Below are positions 34,539-43,134 of a stretch of DNA of 64,000 nt, one piece after another. The translations under genes were made by a program, and so were the position numbers. The notes beneath the pieces were generated by a model. The model had not been told where the DNA came from, made no database searches, and saw nothing but the letters and a program-made list of their open reading frames with translations. Within the stretch, counting starts at the first letter, position 1. Each line of letters starts with the position of its first letter. The DNA is from Gemmatimonadales bacterium (GTDB lineage: Bacteria; Gemmatimonadota; Gemmatimonadetes; Longimicrobiales; Gaopeijiaceae): the NCBI GenBank assembly GCA_007695225.1, contig REED01000045.1, forward strand, positions 24,045-88,044, read 5' to 3'.

Positions 34539-34858
34539 CCGCGCGCGATGAACGGCTCATCACGGCGATACTGCCGGATGATGTTGATACTATCGAACTG
34601 GCCGCGGCGCTGCAGCGCGAAACGGGCATTGTTACGACGTTTCGGCACAGTGCCAGGGGTGTGGGCCGGACCACGCGCAGGCTGGGACGCGCACCGCTGA
34701 TACCGGAACGCCGCAATGTCTTTTTCGTGGTCGTCACAAGCGAGCGTGCCGAGAGCGTATTCACCTGGCTGCTCGAAGCGGCTCGCGTAAACCGCCACGG
34801 GGGTGGCCTGGTGTTCGAGCGGCGCCTGGGCCAGACGCTGATCGGGCGACAGGATTGA
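34535..34858 (+). CDS. Second P-II-like protein
   Basis: The GTG start at 34535 overlaps the first P-II gene by four bases. The 107-residue product begins RDERLITAILPDDVDTIELA and ends LEAARVNRHGGGLVFERRLG. This matches the general P-II fold pattern, with the Gly-rich C-terminal loop, but a long basic region replaces the T-loop (RHSARGVGRTTRRLGRAPLI). It may form hetero-oligomers with the upstream P-II protein or bind a different ligand. Codon use is like the other two genes of the cassette. Confidence 0.68.
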   Translation: MTARDERLITAILPDDVDTIELAAALQRETGIVTTFRHSARGVGRTTRRLGRAPLIPERRNVFFVVVTSERAESVFTWLLEAARVNRHGGGLVFERRLGQTLIGRQD

Positions 34859-34888
34859 CGGGAAGGGGGGGACTGCCCGGACGGGGAT

Positions 34889-35126
34889 TCAGTCGGCCTG
34901 CAACTCGTTCACTTCAAGGACAAAGTCCACCAACTCACGGTTGAAGCGCTCCGGCTCTTCGGCAAACGGTGAGTGGCCGGATTCGCTGTAGGCATGGATC
35001 AGCGCCCGGCTGCCCTGGGATTCCAGCTGCGCTGCAAGCTCGTGCGCAGCCCCCTCGGGCGTGCTGCCATCCTTGCCTCCGACGACAAGCAGTACCGTCT
35101 CCTCGATGCGCGAAACCACGTCAGCA
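34889..35126 (-). pseudogene. C-terminal fragment of an alpha/beta hydrolase
   Basis: On the minus strand the sequence VVSRIEETVLLVVGGKDGST leads into LIHAYSESGHSPFAEEPERF and a final FVLEVNELQAD stop. This is the last quarter of an alpha/beta-hydrolase, with the typical acid-strand GG(K/E)D and the catalytic His in SGHSPF. The nucleophile half is missing. The similarity stops exactly where the tRNA-Asn terminator begins, so the gene was cut at the island junction. Confidence 0.72.
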
Positions 35127-35172
35127 CGGAAAAGCCCTCCCCCGCAAGTCGTTGCGAGAGAGGGCTTTTCCG
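35127..35172 (-). terminator. Terminator downstream of tRNA-Asn
   Basis: A perfect 13-bp stem (CGGAAAAGCCCTC / GAGGGCTTTTCCG) encloses an inner CGCAA/TTGCG hairpin. It begins four bases after the tRNA 3' end on the minus strand, and its T-rich arm lies on the 3' side. It fits an intrinsic terminator and marks the right boundary of the island. Confidence 0.78.
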
Positions 35173-35175
35173 ATA

Positions 35176-35248
35176 CTGGGGCGGAAGGGCTCGAACCTTC
35201 AACCTCCTGGTTAACAGCCAGGCGCTCTGCCAGTTGAGCTACACCCCA
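35176..35248 (-). tRNA. tRNA-Asn (GUU)
   Basis: A complete cloverleaf of 73 bases can be folded. The acceptor stem is TGGGGTG with CGCCCCA (one T-G pair), the D-stem GCTC/GAGC, the anticodon stem CCTGG/CCAGG with loop CTGTTAA giving anticodon GTT, and the T-arm GAAGG-TTCGAGC-CCTTC. The discriminator base is G. CCA is not encoded. Its 3' side faces the island, which suits use as an integration target. Confidence 0.95.
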
Positions 35249-35278
35249 ATGTGTCCCCCCTACCGGAGCTCCCTTCTT

Positions 35279-35314
35279 GTCGGGAGTCCGTGGCTCGTCG
35301 GGAGCCCGTGGCTC
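35279..35314. repeat. 18-bp tandem repeat upstream of tRNA-Asn
   Basis: Two adjacent copies of GTCGGGAGYCCGTGGCTC differ at one base. They lie about 30-65 bases 5' of the tRNA on its coding strand, so they could overlap its promoter region or be simple slippage. Confidence 0.75.
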
Positions 35315-35401
35315 GGCCACCACCGCGTTCGAACGCGCGAACTGGCAGACGAAAGGGATCGGCAGAAGATACGCATGTGAGCGGCGGGGTCAACCCCAAC
35401 C

Positions 35402-37492
35402 TCAGCCTTCCGGGGCCTCCGCCGGGTCTCTGGGATCGGCCCCCAACCCCACCATCTCCAGCAGGATCAAGGCGTTCCGCGAGGTGGCGGGACCGGAGCG
35501 GATCCGGTGGTCGAAGTGGAGGGTGCGGTGGTCCCCCTCCTTCCGCACCTCTTCCCGCAGATGAATCTCCACAAGTCGGCTCTCCAGGTCCTGGGCTCGG
35601 GCCAGGGTGAGGTCGTGGGTGCTCACGGCGCCCATGGCTTCTGTCCGGAGGAGATGGCGGAGGATGGTCCGGGCAGCGATCCGCCGTTCTGCCGTGTTGG
35701 TACCCTGGAGGATCTCGTCCAGGAGGACCAGGACCGGGGATCGTCGGGCGGCCTCCACCACCTGGTGGAGTCGGTGGAGCTCCGCCAGGAAGAAGGAGAC
35801 CCCCTGGGAGAGGGAGTCCCGAATCCGCATGGCGGTCCAGGGAAGGGCGGGGTGGGTCTCGAACGCTTCAGCCGCCACCGGCGCCCCGGCCAGGGCCAGG
35901 ATCTGGTTGGTGCCCAGCGCCCGGAGAAGCGTGCTCTTCCCCGACATGTTGGAACCGGTCACCAGGAGGAGGCGCCCGGGTTCCGGCACATCCAGGTTGT
36001 TGGGCACGGCCACGGCCGGGGGGAGAAGGGGGTGGCGGAGGGCGATGGTTCGGATTCCGGGCCCGCGTCCCGCGACATCGACGCGGAAGCCGTCCCGATC
36101 CCTGGAGGACTCCGGGGCGGCTTCACCGCCCCCCCGTCCAACCTGCGCCGCGCCCCAGTCGGGGTGGTCGAACTGGAGGGTGGCCAGGGAGACGAGGAGT
36201 TCCACCTCCCCCAGGGTCCGGACCCAATCATCCACCCGGGCTCCATGCCGGTCCCGCCATCGCTCGATCCGGTCCAGGAGGTGCACATCCCAGCAGAAAA
36301 GGGCCACCAGGGGGAAGTGCGCCAGGGACGAGCGGCGGATTCCCGCCCAGTCGGAGAGCTTCCGGAGGTGGAGAAGGGCCCCGTGGGGAAGGGTCCCTCC
36401 CCGGGGACCCAGGGCCACCCGCAACTCCGTCAGGCCGGGACGGGATCCCGGGATCCGCCCTGCGGCCTCAAGGATGGCGGCCCATCTTCCCACCGAACCC
36501 TCGGCAGCTTCCGCGGCTTCGAATCGCCAGGCGGTTTCTCCTTGCACCCGGCGGTGGACCACCAGCGCCGCCACCAGTCCCATGACCCAGAAGGGAAGGG
36601 AGACGGTGCCGATGAACCAGAGGAGGAGGAGAGCGGGATTCAGGACGGCCAGGAGTCGGGCGGCTGGAAGCGCCCAGCGCCGGTCCCGCTCCCAGGCGCT
36701 CCCCCGGGCCCAGGTGAGAAAGGGTTCCAGGCTCCCGACGGCGCGGCGCCCTCGGGCCTCCCGAGCCAGGAGCCGGACTTCCTCCAGGAACCGGGGGTGC
36801 TCCGACAGCTCCCGCACCGCCTCTGCCCGCTTCTCCCGGCGGTGGCCCCAGTCCGCATCCGGCATTGGGGTGCCGTCCCAGGCTTCCTCCTCCCCTCCAC
36901 CGCTCCCTCCCGAGCCCCTTCGCTCCAACGCCCGGAGCCAGGGAATGGGGTCGGCCGGAGGGGGCGAGAAGGGATCCAGGAGGGCCTGCCGAAGGGCGGC
37001 GCGACCGGGATCCGTGGACACGGTACCCAGGAGATGCCCCAGGGAGGCACGCCCCACCATGTCCAGGTCCTCGGCCCAGGGGTGGGTCGGGGATACCGGA
37101 CCCAGGTCCGGGAGGGTCAGGCCGTCCCAGTTGCGGTCCAGGCGGGCGACTCCCTCCACAGCCAGGGCCGCCCGGATCTGGGCTCTCCGAAGCCGTCGGC
37201 GGAGGCTGCGGTGGCGCACCATGAGGAGGATGAAGGCGACGATCCCCAGGCCAGCCACCAGGAGGAGGAGTGGCCAGATCCCCCTGGGCGACGTCTCCAG
37301 GAGGAGGAGGGGCCCGAGTCCCAGGATGAAGGCCACGGCCCGCGCCGTGGAGATGCGACGGGATCGTGCCTCCAGCTCCCGTTCGCTGGCACGGGCCGAA
37401 GTCTCTCGGCCCCCGTACCATTCCCGGGGGCTGGCCGATTCGGGGGAGACGGAGTTCATGCCGTCCGGATCCGACGCGGAGCGATCGGACAT
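35402..37492 (-). CDS. MutS-like ATPase with membrane segments
   Basis: The product has about 696 residues from ATG 37492. The C-terminal 230 residues are a MutS-family ATPase: Walker A VTGSNMSGKSTLLRALGTNQ, then MRIRDSLSQGVSFFLAELHR, Walker B VLVLLDEILQGTNTAERR and the switch STHDLTLA. MutS mismatch-recognition and connector domains are absent. The first part has two membrane helices (AVAFILGLGPLLLL and GIWPLLLLVAGLGIVAFILL) and a further hydrophobic pair in the middle (LNPALLLLWFIGTVSLPFWV). It is therefore a membrane-associated MutS relative, not the repair protein. Its cellular role is unknown to me. Confidence 0.88.
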   Translation of the reverse strand: MSDRSASDPDGMNSVSPESASPREWYGGRETSARASERELEARSRRISTARAVAFILGLGPLLLLETSPRGIWPLLLLVAGLGIVAFILLMVRHRSLRRRLRRAQIRAALAVEGVARLDRNWDGLTLPDLGPVSPTHPWAEDLDMVGRASLGHLLGTVSTDPGRAALRQALLDPFSPPPADPIPWLRALERRGSGGSGGGEEEAWDGTPMPDADWGHRREKRAEAVRELSEHPRFLEEVRLLAREARGRRAVGSLEPFLTWARGSAWERDRRWALPAARLLAVLNPALLLLWFIGTVSLPFWVMGLVAALVVHRRVQGETAWRFEAAEAAEGSVGRWAAILEAAGRIPGSRPGLTELRVALGPRGGTLPHGALLHLRKLSDWAGIRRSSLAHFPLVALFCWDVHLLDRIERWRDRHGARVDDWVRTLGEVELLVSLATLQFDHPDWGAAQVGRGGGEAAPESSRDRDGFRVDVAGRGPGIRTIALRHPLLPPAVAVPNNLDVPEPGRLLLVTGSNMSGKSTLLRALGTNQILALAGAPVAAEAFETHPALPWTAMRIRDSLSQGVSFFLAELHRLHQVVEAARRSPVLVLLDEILQGTNTAERRIAARTILRHLLRTEAMGAVSTHDLTLARAQDLESRLVEIHLREEVRKEGDHRTLHFDHRIRSGPATSRNALILLEMVGLGADPRDPAEAPEG

Positions 37493-37783
37493 TGGTGGGG
37501 TTCCGGGGAGGGTGGGGAGGATTGCCATGGGAGGCCCCGACGGGGCCCCCACGAAGATCCACGGGGGCCCAGCCGGTGGCAAGGCGGGTCCTGTGCCTCG
37601 ATCCGAAGGGGGCACTTCCTGTCGGCGCGACTTCGCTGTACCATCGGAGGTTGTGTGCACCGGGGTGGAGAAGTGGCCCCGGGGGGGTCCTGGCCGCCGG
37701 TGCCGTGGCTCCCCGCTGCGGCTTCCCCCGGTGCCTCCTGGGCGGGATGTGGAACAATGAACGGAAGAAGCTGAGGAGCTTGA

Positions 37784-38875
37784 ATGAGCAAGAAGGGAGA
37801 TGCCAGGATTCCGGTGGGAATCCTCGGAGCCACAGGCGTGGTGGGTCAACGGCTCGTCCGCCTTCTGGAGGACCACCCCTGGTTTCGCCTGGCTACAGTC
37901 ACGGCGTCGGACCGATCGGCGGGGCTGCCCTACGCGGAGGCGGCCCGTTGGATCCAGAGTGGTCCCATCCCAGAGGAGGCCGCAGACCTCGTCGTCCGAC
38001 CAACCGAGCCCATGGCCGGGGTTCCCATGGTATTCTCGGCGCTGGACTCCAGCGTGGCCGGTCCGCTGGAGAAGGGCTTTGCCGAGGCGGGAATCCTGGT
38101 GGTTTCGAACGCAAGCAACCACCGGATGGGCCGTCAGGTGCCTCTCCTGGTTCCAGAGGTGAACCCCGAACACCTGGATCTCGTGGATGGCCAGGAGTAC
38201 CCCGAAGGTGGGGGGATCATCACCAACCCCAACTGTTCCACCATCGGTCTGAGTCTCGTCCTGGGTCCGCTTCACGCCGCGTTTGGAGTGGAGGCGGTGC
38301 AGGTGGTGACGATGCAGGCTCTCTCCGGAGCCGGACTCCCGGGGCACGCTGCCCTGGAGATGCAGGACAACGTCATCCCCTTCATCCCCGGTGAGGAGGA
38401 GAAGCTGGAAGAGGAGACGCTCAAGATCCTCGGGGTCCGTGGAGAGGGAGGGGTCACTCCCGCCGCCTTCCCCGTTTCGGCCCAGTGCAATCGGGTGCCG
38501 GTGAGCGACGGGCACACAGCGCTGGTTTCCCTGAAGTTCGTCGAGCCGGTCTCTCCAGAGGAGGCTGCGGCCCATCTCGCCTCCTTCCAGGGACTTCCGC
38601 AGGAACTGGGACTTCCCTTCGCTCCGCGCCGACCGATCCACGTCCTTTCGGACCACCGCCACCCCCAGCCTCGCCTGCACCGGGATCTGGAGGAAGGGAT
38701 GGCCGTCTCCGTGGGGCGGATCCGGCCCTGTCGGATCAACGATCTGCGGATGGTGATCCTCTCCCACAATACGGTGCGGGGCGCGGCCGGGGGCGCCCTT
38801 CTCTGCGGTGAGCTCGCGGTGGCCGAAAAGAAGATCCCCGGAGTTCGCCCCCCCGTCCCCACCGACGATCGGTGA
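37784..38875 (+). CDS. asd: Aspartate-semialdehyde dehydrogenase (archaeal/fungal-type)
   Basis: This enzyme reduces aspartyl phosphate to aspartate semialdehyde with NADPH, at the branch to lysine, threonine and methionine. The NADP motif is VGILGATGVVGQRLV. The catalytic Cys is Cys151 in ITNPNCSTIGL, and the substrate residues lie in SAQCNRVPVSDGHTA (Arg237, His244). This wording and the 363-residue length match the archaeal/fungal-like class rather than the usual proteobacterial one. The ATG at 37784 has GAGGAG upstream. It ends in a GTGA overlap with the DUF389 gene. Confidence 0.95.
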   Translation: MSKKGDARIPVGILGATGVVGQRLVRLLEDHPWFRLATVTASDRSAGLPYAEAARWIQSGPIPEEAADLVVRPTEPMAGVPMVFSALDSSVAGPLEKGFAEAGILVVSNASNHRMGRQVPLLVPEVNPEHLDLVDGQEYPEGGGIITNPNCSTIGLSLVLGPLHAAFGVEAVQVVTMQALSGAGLPGHAALEMQDNVIPFIPGEEEKLEEETLKILGVRGEGGVTPAAFPVSAQCNRVPVSDGHTALVSLKFVEPVSPEEAAAHLASFQGLPQELGLPFAPRRPIHVLSDHRHPQPRLHRDLEEGMAVSVGRIRPCRINDLRMVILSHNTVRGAAGGALLCGELAVAEKKIPGVRPPVPTDDR

Positions 38876-39954
38876 GCCTGCGGATCCTTCAGGTCCTCCT
38901 GCCGGAAGACGACCTGGACCGTCTCCAAGAGATCTTCGACGAACACGGTGTGTCGCACCATTGGTGTGCACCGCTGGGAGACGCTCGGATCCGTACCGAC
39001 GCCATCATCGCTGCCGAGGGGAATGAACCCCTTCTGGATGCTCTGGAGGAGGCCTTCCAGGACCGGGAGGGGTTCCGCCTTCTCTTTCTCCCTCTCCATG
39101 CCACCGTCCCCCGCCTGGAACCGGATGAGGATGAGGAGGAGGAAGACGAGGGGGATTTGGGGGGGAAGGGAGGGCTTCCGGCCTCCATGCGGGAGCCGGA
39201 AGAGGCCGTGGGATCGAAGGGGAGTCGTTCCCGGATCAACCGGGAGGAACTCTATATCGAACTGGACAAGTCCTCCCGGGCCACCCCCTACTACCTGATC
39301 ATGGTGGCCCTCTCGGCGGTGGTGGCCAGCGCCGGGCTGGTGCTGAACGACGGTGCCGTCATCATCGGCGCCATGGTCATCGCGCCCCTCATCGGCCCCT
39401 CCCTGGGCTTGTCCTTCGCCACCACCCTGGGTGACCTGCAACTGGGAAGGGCCGCTCTCCTCGCCTCAGCCGCCGGTGTGGCCACCGCTTTCACCGTGGC
39501 GCTCCTCGCCGGAATCGTCCTGGACGTGGATCCGATGGTGGATCAGATCTTCGGGCGGACCCGCCTCACCTACGAGCACATGGCCTTGGCGTTGGCGGCT
39601 GGGGCTGCCGGAGCCATCGCCATGGCCCAGGGGGCCGGCGTGGGACTCGTGGGAGTGATGGTGGCGGTGGCCCTCCTCCCCCCCCTGGCCAATGCCGGAC
39701 TGCTGATCGGAGAGGGACACTGGGATCTGGGCGGGGGTGCCCTGCTGCTGGTCGCGGGGAACGTGGTGTGCGTGAACCTGGCCGCTACCGTAGCGTTCCT
39801 CGTCCAGGGCATCCGTCCCAATTCCTGGTGGGAGGAAGGAAGGCGGCAGAAGGCGGTCTGGACCGCGGCTGTCCTCTGGAGCCTCCTCCTCCTGGGCCTC
39901 ATTTTCGTGGTGTGGTTCGCCTGGGGGGGAGAGGCTCCAAACCTGTCCGACTGA
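38872..39954 (+). CDS. DUF389 membrane protein
   Basis: This 360-residue protein starts at GTG 38872, overlapping the asd stop (GTGA). The N-terminal cytoplasmic domain (LRILQVLLPEDDLDRLQEIF) is followed by a very acidic spacer (EPDEDEEEEDEGDLGGK). About six membrane helices follow. The DUF389 hallmark is LIMVALSAVVASAGLVLNDG followed by AVIIGAMVIAPLIGPSLGLS. The function of the family is unknown; the membrane part suggests transport. Coupling to asd may be incidental. Confidence 0.93.
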   Translation: MSLRILQVLLPEDDLDRLQEIFDEHGVSHHWCAPLGDARIRTDAIIAAEGNEPLLDALEEAFQDREGFRLLFLPLHATVPRLEPDEDEEEEDEGDLGGKGGLPASMREPEEAVGSKGSRSRINREELYIELDKSSRATPYYLIMVALSAVVASAGLVLNDGAVIIGAMVIAPLIGPSLGLSFATTLGDLQLGRAALLASAAGVATAFTVALLAGIVLDVDPMVDQIFGRTRLTYEHMALALAAGAAGAIAMAQGAGVGLVGVMVAVALLPPLANAGLLIGEGHWDLGGGALLLVAGNVVCVNLAATVAFLVQGIRPNSWWEEGRRQKAVWTAAVLWSLLLLGLIFVVWFAWGGEAPNLSD

Positions 39955-40259
39955 GGGGTCAGTGTTCACAAGAGCCCGCTTCGGGGAAGCTGTCCGAAGC
40001 CAAGCGGCCTCCGCAGATGCACCGGGGCACGAGAGTCGGTGAATCCCTGAATCACCACGCGCGAAGTCGTTTGAACAAGCAGAGGGACCACCTTGCGGAG
40101 CGCCAGAGGACTCCCTCACGGGCGGTGAGACACAACTGCTGCGAACGGCACGTCGAGGGGAGCCATCGGTCGGCCTGACTTCTGTGGGGACCTTTCCGTG
40201 GGGACCTTGCGGTCGAACGAACAACGAGGCTACTTGCTACACCCTGCCCCATCTCGTTC
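39955..40259. other. Intergenic region upstream of the RND operon
   Basis: About 300 bases with no gene. It carries a direct repeat of GTGGGGACCTT (40184-40194 and 40198-40208, period 14), placed about 50-75 bases before the operon's first ATG. The repeat could bind a dimeric regulator. A promoter may lie in CTACTTGCTACACCCTG, but no firm hexamers are seen. Confidence 0.45.
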
Positions 40260-41600
40260 ATGATAGAATGGCATCGGTACGTGACTTCCATCCTCCTTCG
40301 GACCGGCCTCGCGATCCTTCTCCTGGCACTCGGACCCGGGCTCATGGATCAGGGTGTTGGAAGCCTCGACGGAGAACCTCCCGTTCCGCAGCCCTTGTCC
40401 CTGCGATGGTCTCTTGTCCTGCAGGCCCAGGACGCCTCCGCTGCCATGCGACTGGGCGAGGTGGACGCCCTTGCCCGGGAGTACAGTCCGGAGCTGACCC
40501 GGATCCGAGTCCGGTTCGAGCGGGTTGCCCGGGCGGCGGAGGTCGTCGCCCGGCCCGCGAATCCGGCGCTGGGGTGGAATGTGGAGTTTCTGGATGAGGG
40601 TGGGCAGGCGATCTGGGAACACGCCGTATTCCTGGGAAAGAGTTTCCGACTTCCAGGGTTTCGCCGCAGTCTGTTGGGGCAGATGGACAGTCGGGTCAGG
40701 GGCGCCGAACTGGAGAGGGACCGTCAGGAGGTGATGTGGCTGGCTGACGCCCGCCATGGCTTCGTTCAGGTAGCGCTTGCCGAGGCCGAGGTGGAGTCTC
40801 TGAACCGTATGGAGTCCCTCGTGGACCGGATCCGATCCGTGGCCCGGGCCCGGGCCGCCGAGGGTGAACTCTCGATGCCTCAACTCAGGCTTCTCGAGAT
40901 GGGAGAGTATCAGCTTCGGGCCCTCCTCTCGGAGCGCGTGGTCGAGCGGGACCGTCTCCGAAGCGAGTGGGCGACCCGAATGGGACTGAGCGAGGTGGGC
41001 TCTTTCAGCTTTGACCCCGAGGAGGAGAGGGGCCGGATCGTACTTCCCCAGGAGGGCGACCTCCTGACCTGGCTCGCTGACTCCCCCGCGGCCAGGGCAG
41101 ATCGTCAGGCCCTGGAGGCGGCACGCCGGGGCATATCCGTGGAAGAGGGTCGGCGGTGGCCCGAGATGGACCTTCTCGCCGGTTACCGGCAGATGACGCC
41201 GCAGCATCGGGGTTTCGTTTTGGGAGCCGCCGTGCCCCTCCCCCTAAGGGACGGGAATCGGGCTGCCATCCAGGAAGCAAGGGCCGGAGAGCGGGAGCAA
41301 GCGCTCACCTCGACTCTGCAGGAGACAGGGGCCCGTGTCCGGGGCCTTCAGCTCCTCAGGGCTTTGGAAGGACTCGACGCCCAGCTCGAAGGATTTCCTC
41401 CGGAGTTGGGTGATCCCGAGTCCTTCTTCGAGGCCCTGGTGGCCCTCTACGACGACGGGGCCGAACCCCTCAGTGGAGTGATCAGCTCCCTTACCCTCCT
41501 GGCCGATACCTACCGCACCTGGTTCGAGCAGCTCGACCTCTACTTCGGGGGCCTCTTCGAGCTCGAGGCCCTGACCGGCCAACGTCTCCTGGATTCCTGA
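40260..41600 (+). CDS. TolC-like outer-membrane efflux protein (CusC/CzcC type)
   Basis: This is the outer-membrane channel of a tripartite exporter, with 446 residues. An N-terminal signal-like segment (ILLRTGLAILLLALGPGL) precedes two long helical repeats of the OEP family. The first begins LAREYSPELTRIRVRFERVA and contains ARPANPALGWNVEF, as in CzcC/CusC proteins. The second includes WLADSPAARADRQALEAARR, RRWPEMDLLAGYRQMTP and GAAVPLPLRDGNRAAI. It is first in a three-gene operon with an adaptor and an RND pump. Confidence 0.88.
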   Translation: MIEWHRYVTSILLRTGLAILLLALGPGLMDQGVGSLDGEPPVPQPLSLRWSLVLQAQDASAAMRLGEVDALAREYSPELTRIRVRFERVARAAEVVARPANPALGWNVEFLDEGGQAIWEHAVFLGKSFRLPGFRRSLLGQMDSRVRGAELERDRQEVMWLADARHGFVQVALAEAEVESLNRMESLVDRIRSVARARAAEGELSMPQLRLLEMGEYQLRALLSERVVERDRLRSEWATRMGLSEVGSFSFDPEEERGRIVLPQEGDLLTWLADSPAARADRQALEAARRGISVEEGRRWPEMDLLAGYRQMTPQHRGFVLGAAVPLPLRDGNRAAIQEARAGEREQALTSTLQETGARVRGLQLLRALEGLDAQLEGFPPELGDPESFFEALVALYDDGAEPLSGVISSLTLLADTYRTWFEQLDLYFGGLFELEALTGQRLLDS

Positions 41601-41613
41601 AGGACCACGAATC

Positions 41614-43128
41614 ATGCCTTCTCCATACCGAGCGTCCTTCCTGCCCGCTCTCCTCACCTTGCTCCTTATGGCGGGGTGTGGCGGTGCCGACCTGGATCCT
41701 GACGATCACGATCATGACCACGACCACGTCTACCATCGGCTGACGGTCTGGGACGGGGAACTCGAGGCATTCGCACGCTTCGAACTTCACGAGAACTCCG
41801 GGCGAATCGAGGGCAACCTGTACCTGACTCTCCATGACCAACCCATGCCCAAGCCGGAGGCGGATGAGGCCATCGGATGGATCCGGCTGGGGAGTGGGGC
41901 CGAGGCCGATGAAGCGCAACTCAAGCTCGACGCTCCCGGTAGGGCCCGGTTCGAGCTCTTCTTCGGTGATTCGGATCAGGTGCCCCTCACGGTGGGCCTT
42001 CGATGGAACGGTGGGGAGCGGGAGTTGATGCTGGGAGGGGTGGACCGGTACGCCGGGGACCCGGTGAGCCCGGAGCTGGATCTGAGGGAGTACGAGAAGG
42101 AGAGCCAGTGGCGACTTTCCTTCGCGGCTTCCGAAACCGAGCCTCGAATGGTCGCCCCAGTCGTCAGGGCAACGGGTCGGGTCGGGATCGACGAGCGTCA
42201 CGCTCTCACGGTGACCGCACCCGTGGACGGGGAGGTGACCGGGGCGGGTGGGGCTCCCCTCCCGGCTCCCGGTTCCAGGGTCTCGGTGGGCGCCCCCCTG
42301 GCCCGCCTCTCCCCGACCCTCACCGGCGAGGGCTCGTGGGTGGCGGAGCGGACCGCGTACCTCCAGGCCCGGGATTCCTTCGAGCGAGCCCAGAGGCTCA
42401 GGGAGGCCGACGCCATATCACTGGGCGATTTCCAGAGCCGGCAGCGGGAATACGAACAGCGCAGGGCCGGTTATGAGGGACTCACCGGTGACCTGGGCAG
42501 AGGCGGCGTGCGAATGCACGATGAGGGCGACCGACTCCTGCTCTCGGCCGGACGTACCGCGGTGGTGACCCGGCTCCACGTCGGCCCTGGGACCGCGGTC
42601 CGACGTGGGGACCCCCTCCTGGAGCTTCATGATCCGGACCGGTTCTGGCTCCACCTCCTGGCCTATGCCGACGAGCTGGATGGTCTGGGCGAGATCGCAG
42701 GGATCGAGGTGGAGCCCCGGCGGGGCGAAGCCTTCAGCGTGGGCGAGGGAGCCTTCCAGATTCTGGGACGGGAGGGGCCCGGCGATGCCGGCGGAACCCG
42801 GGTCCGCGTCACCGTGGCGCTGAACGGGGGCGATGCGGGGCTGCGGTTGGATCAGCCGGTCCGCGTGGGCCTCTTCGGCCAAGGGGGCGACGACCATCTG
42901 GTGGTGCCTCGGAGCGCCGTCTTCGACGAGCACTCCCACAAGGTGGTCTTCGTGCAGCATTCCGGCGACCAGTTCGAACGGCGGATGGTACGCACGGGTT
43001 CCACGGCAGATGGATGGACGGTGATCGTCGAGGGTCTGGAGCCGGGGGAGCGGGTGGTGACCGAAGGGGTCTATCCCCTTCATCTGGCCACCGGGGACCT
43101 CGAGATCGATCACGGTCACGAGCACTGA
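41614..43128 (+). CDS. RND efflux periplasmic adaptor with His-rich ends (CusB/CzcB type)
   Basis: This 504-residue membrane-fusion protein links the RND pump to the outer-membrane channel. The lipoprotein signal LLTLLLMAGC ends at Cys22. An Asp/His cluster follows (DDHDHDHDHVYH, about 31-41), and the C-terminus ends DHGHEH, both suited to binding divalent or monovalent metal. The middle has the adaptor hairpin (AYLQARDSFERAQRLREADA) flanked by barrel-sandwich halves (VTAPVDGEVTGAGG and VTRLHVGPGTAVRRGDPLLE). The His clusters make metal export the best guess. Which metal is not clear. Confidence 0.88.
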   Translation: MPSPYRASFLPALLTLLLMAGCGGADLDPDDHDHDHDHVYHRLTVWDGELEAFARFELHENSGRIEGNLYLTLHDQPMPKPEADEAIGWIRLGSGAEADEAQLKLDAPGRARFELFFGDSDQVPLTVGLRWNGGERELMLGGVDRYAGDPVSPELDLREYEKESQWRLSFAASETEPRMVAPVVRATGRVGIDERHALTVTAPVDGEVTGAGGAPLPAPGSRVSVGAPLARLSPTLTGEGSWVAERTAYLQARDSFERAQRLREADAISLGDFQSRQREYEQRRAGYEGLTGDLGRGGVRMHDEGDRLLLSAGRTAVVTRLHVGPGTAVRRGDPLLELHDPDRFWLHLLAYADELDGLGEIAGIEVEPRRGEAFSVGEGAFQILGREGPGDAGGTRVRVTVALNGGDAGLRLDQPVRVGLFGQGGDDHLVVPRSAVFDEHSHKVVFVQHSGDQFERRMVRTGSTADGWTVIVEGLEPGERVVTEGVYPLHLATGDLEIDHGHEH

Positions 43129-43134
43129 CCGGCC

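Noticed and set aside
35402..38971. One very long minus-strand open frame extending upstream of the MutS-like gene
   Set aside because: Only the part up to about 37492 resembles a protein family. The upstream extension runs antisense through asd, whose plus-strand product is unmistakable.
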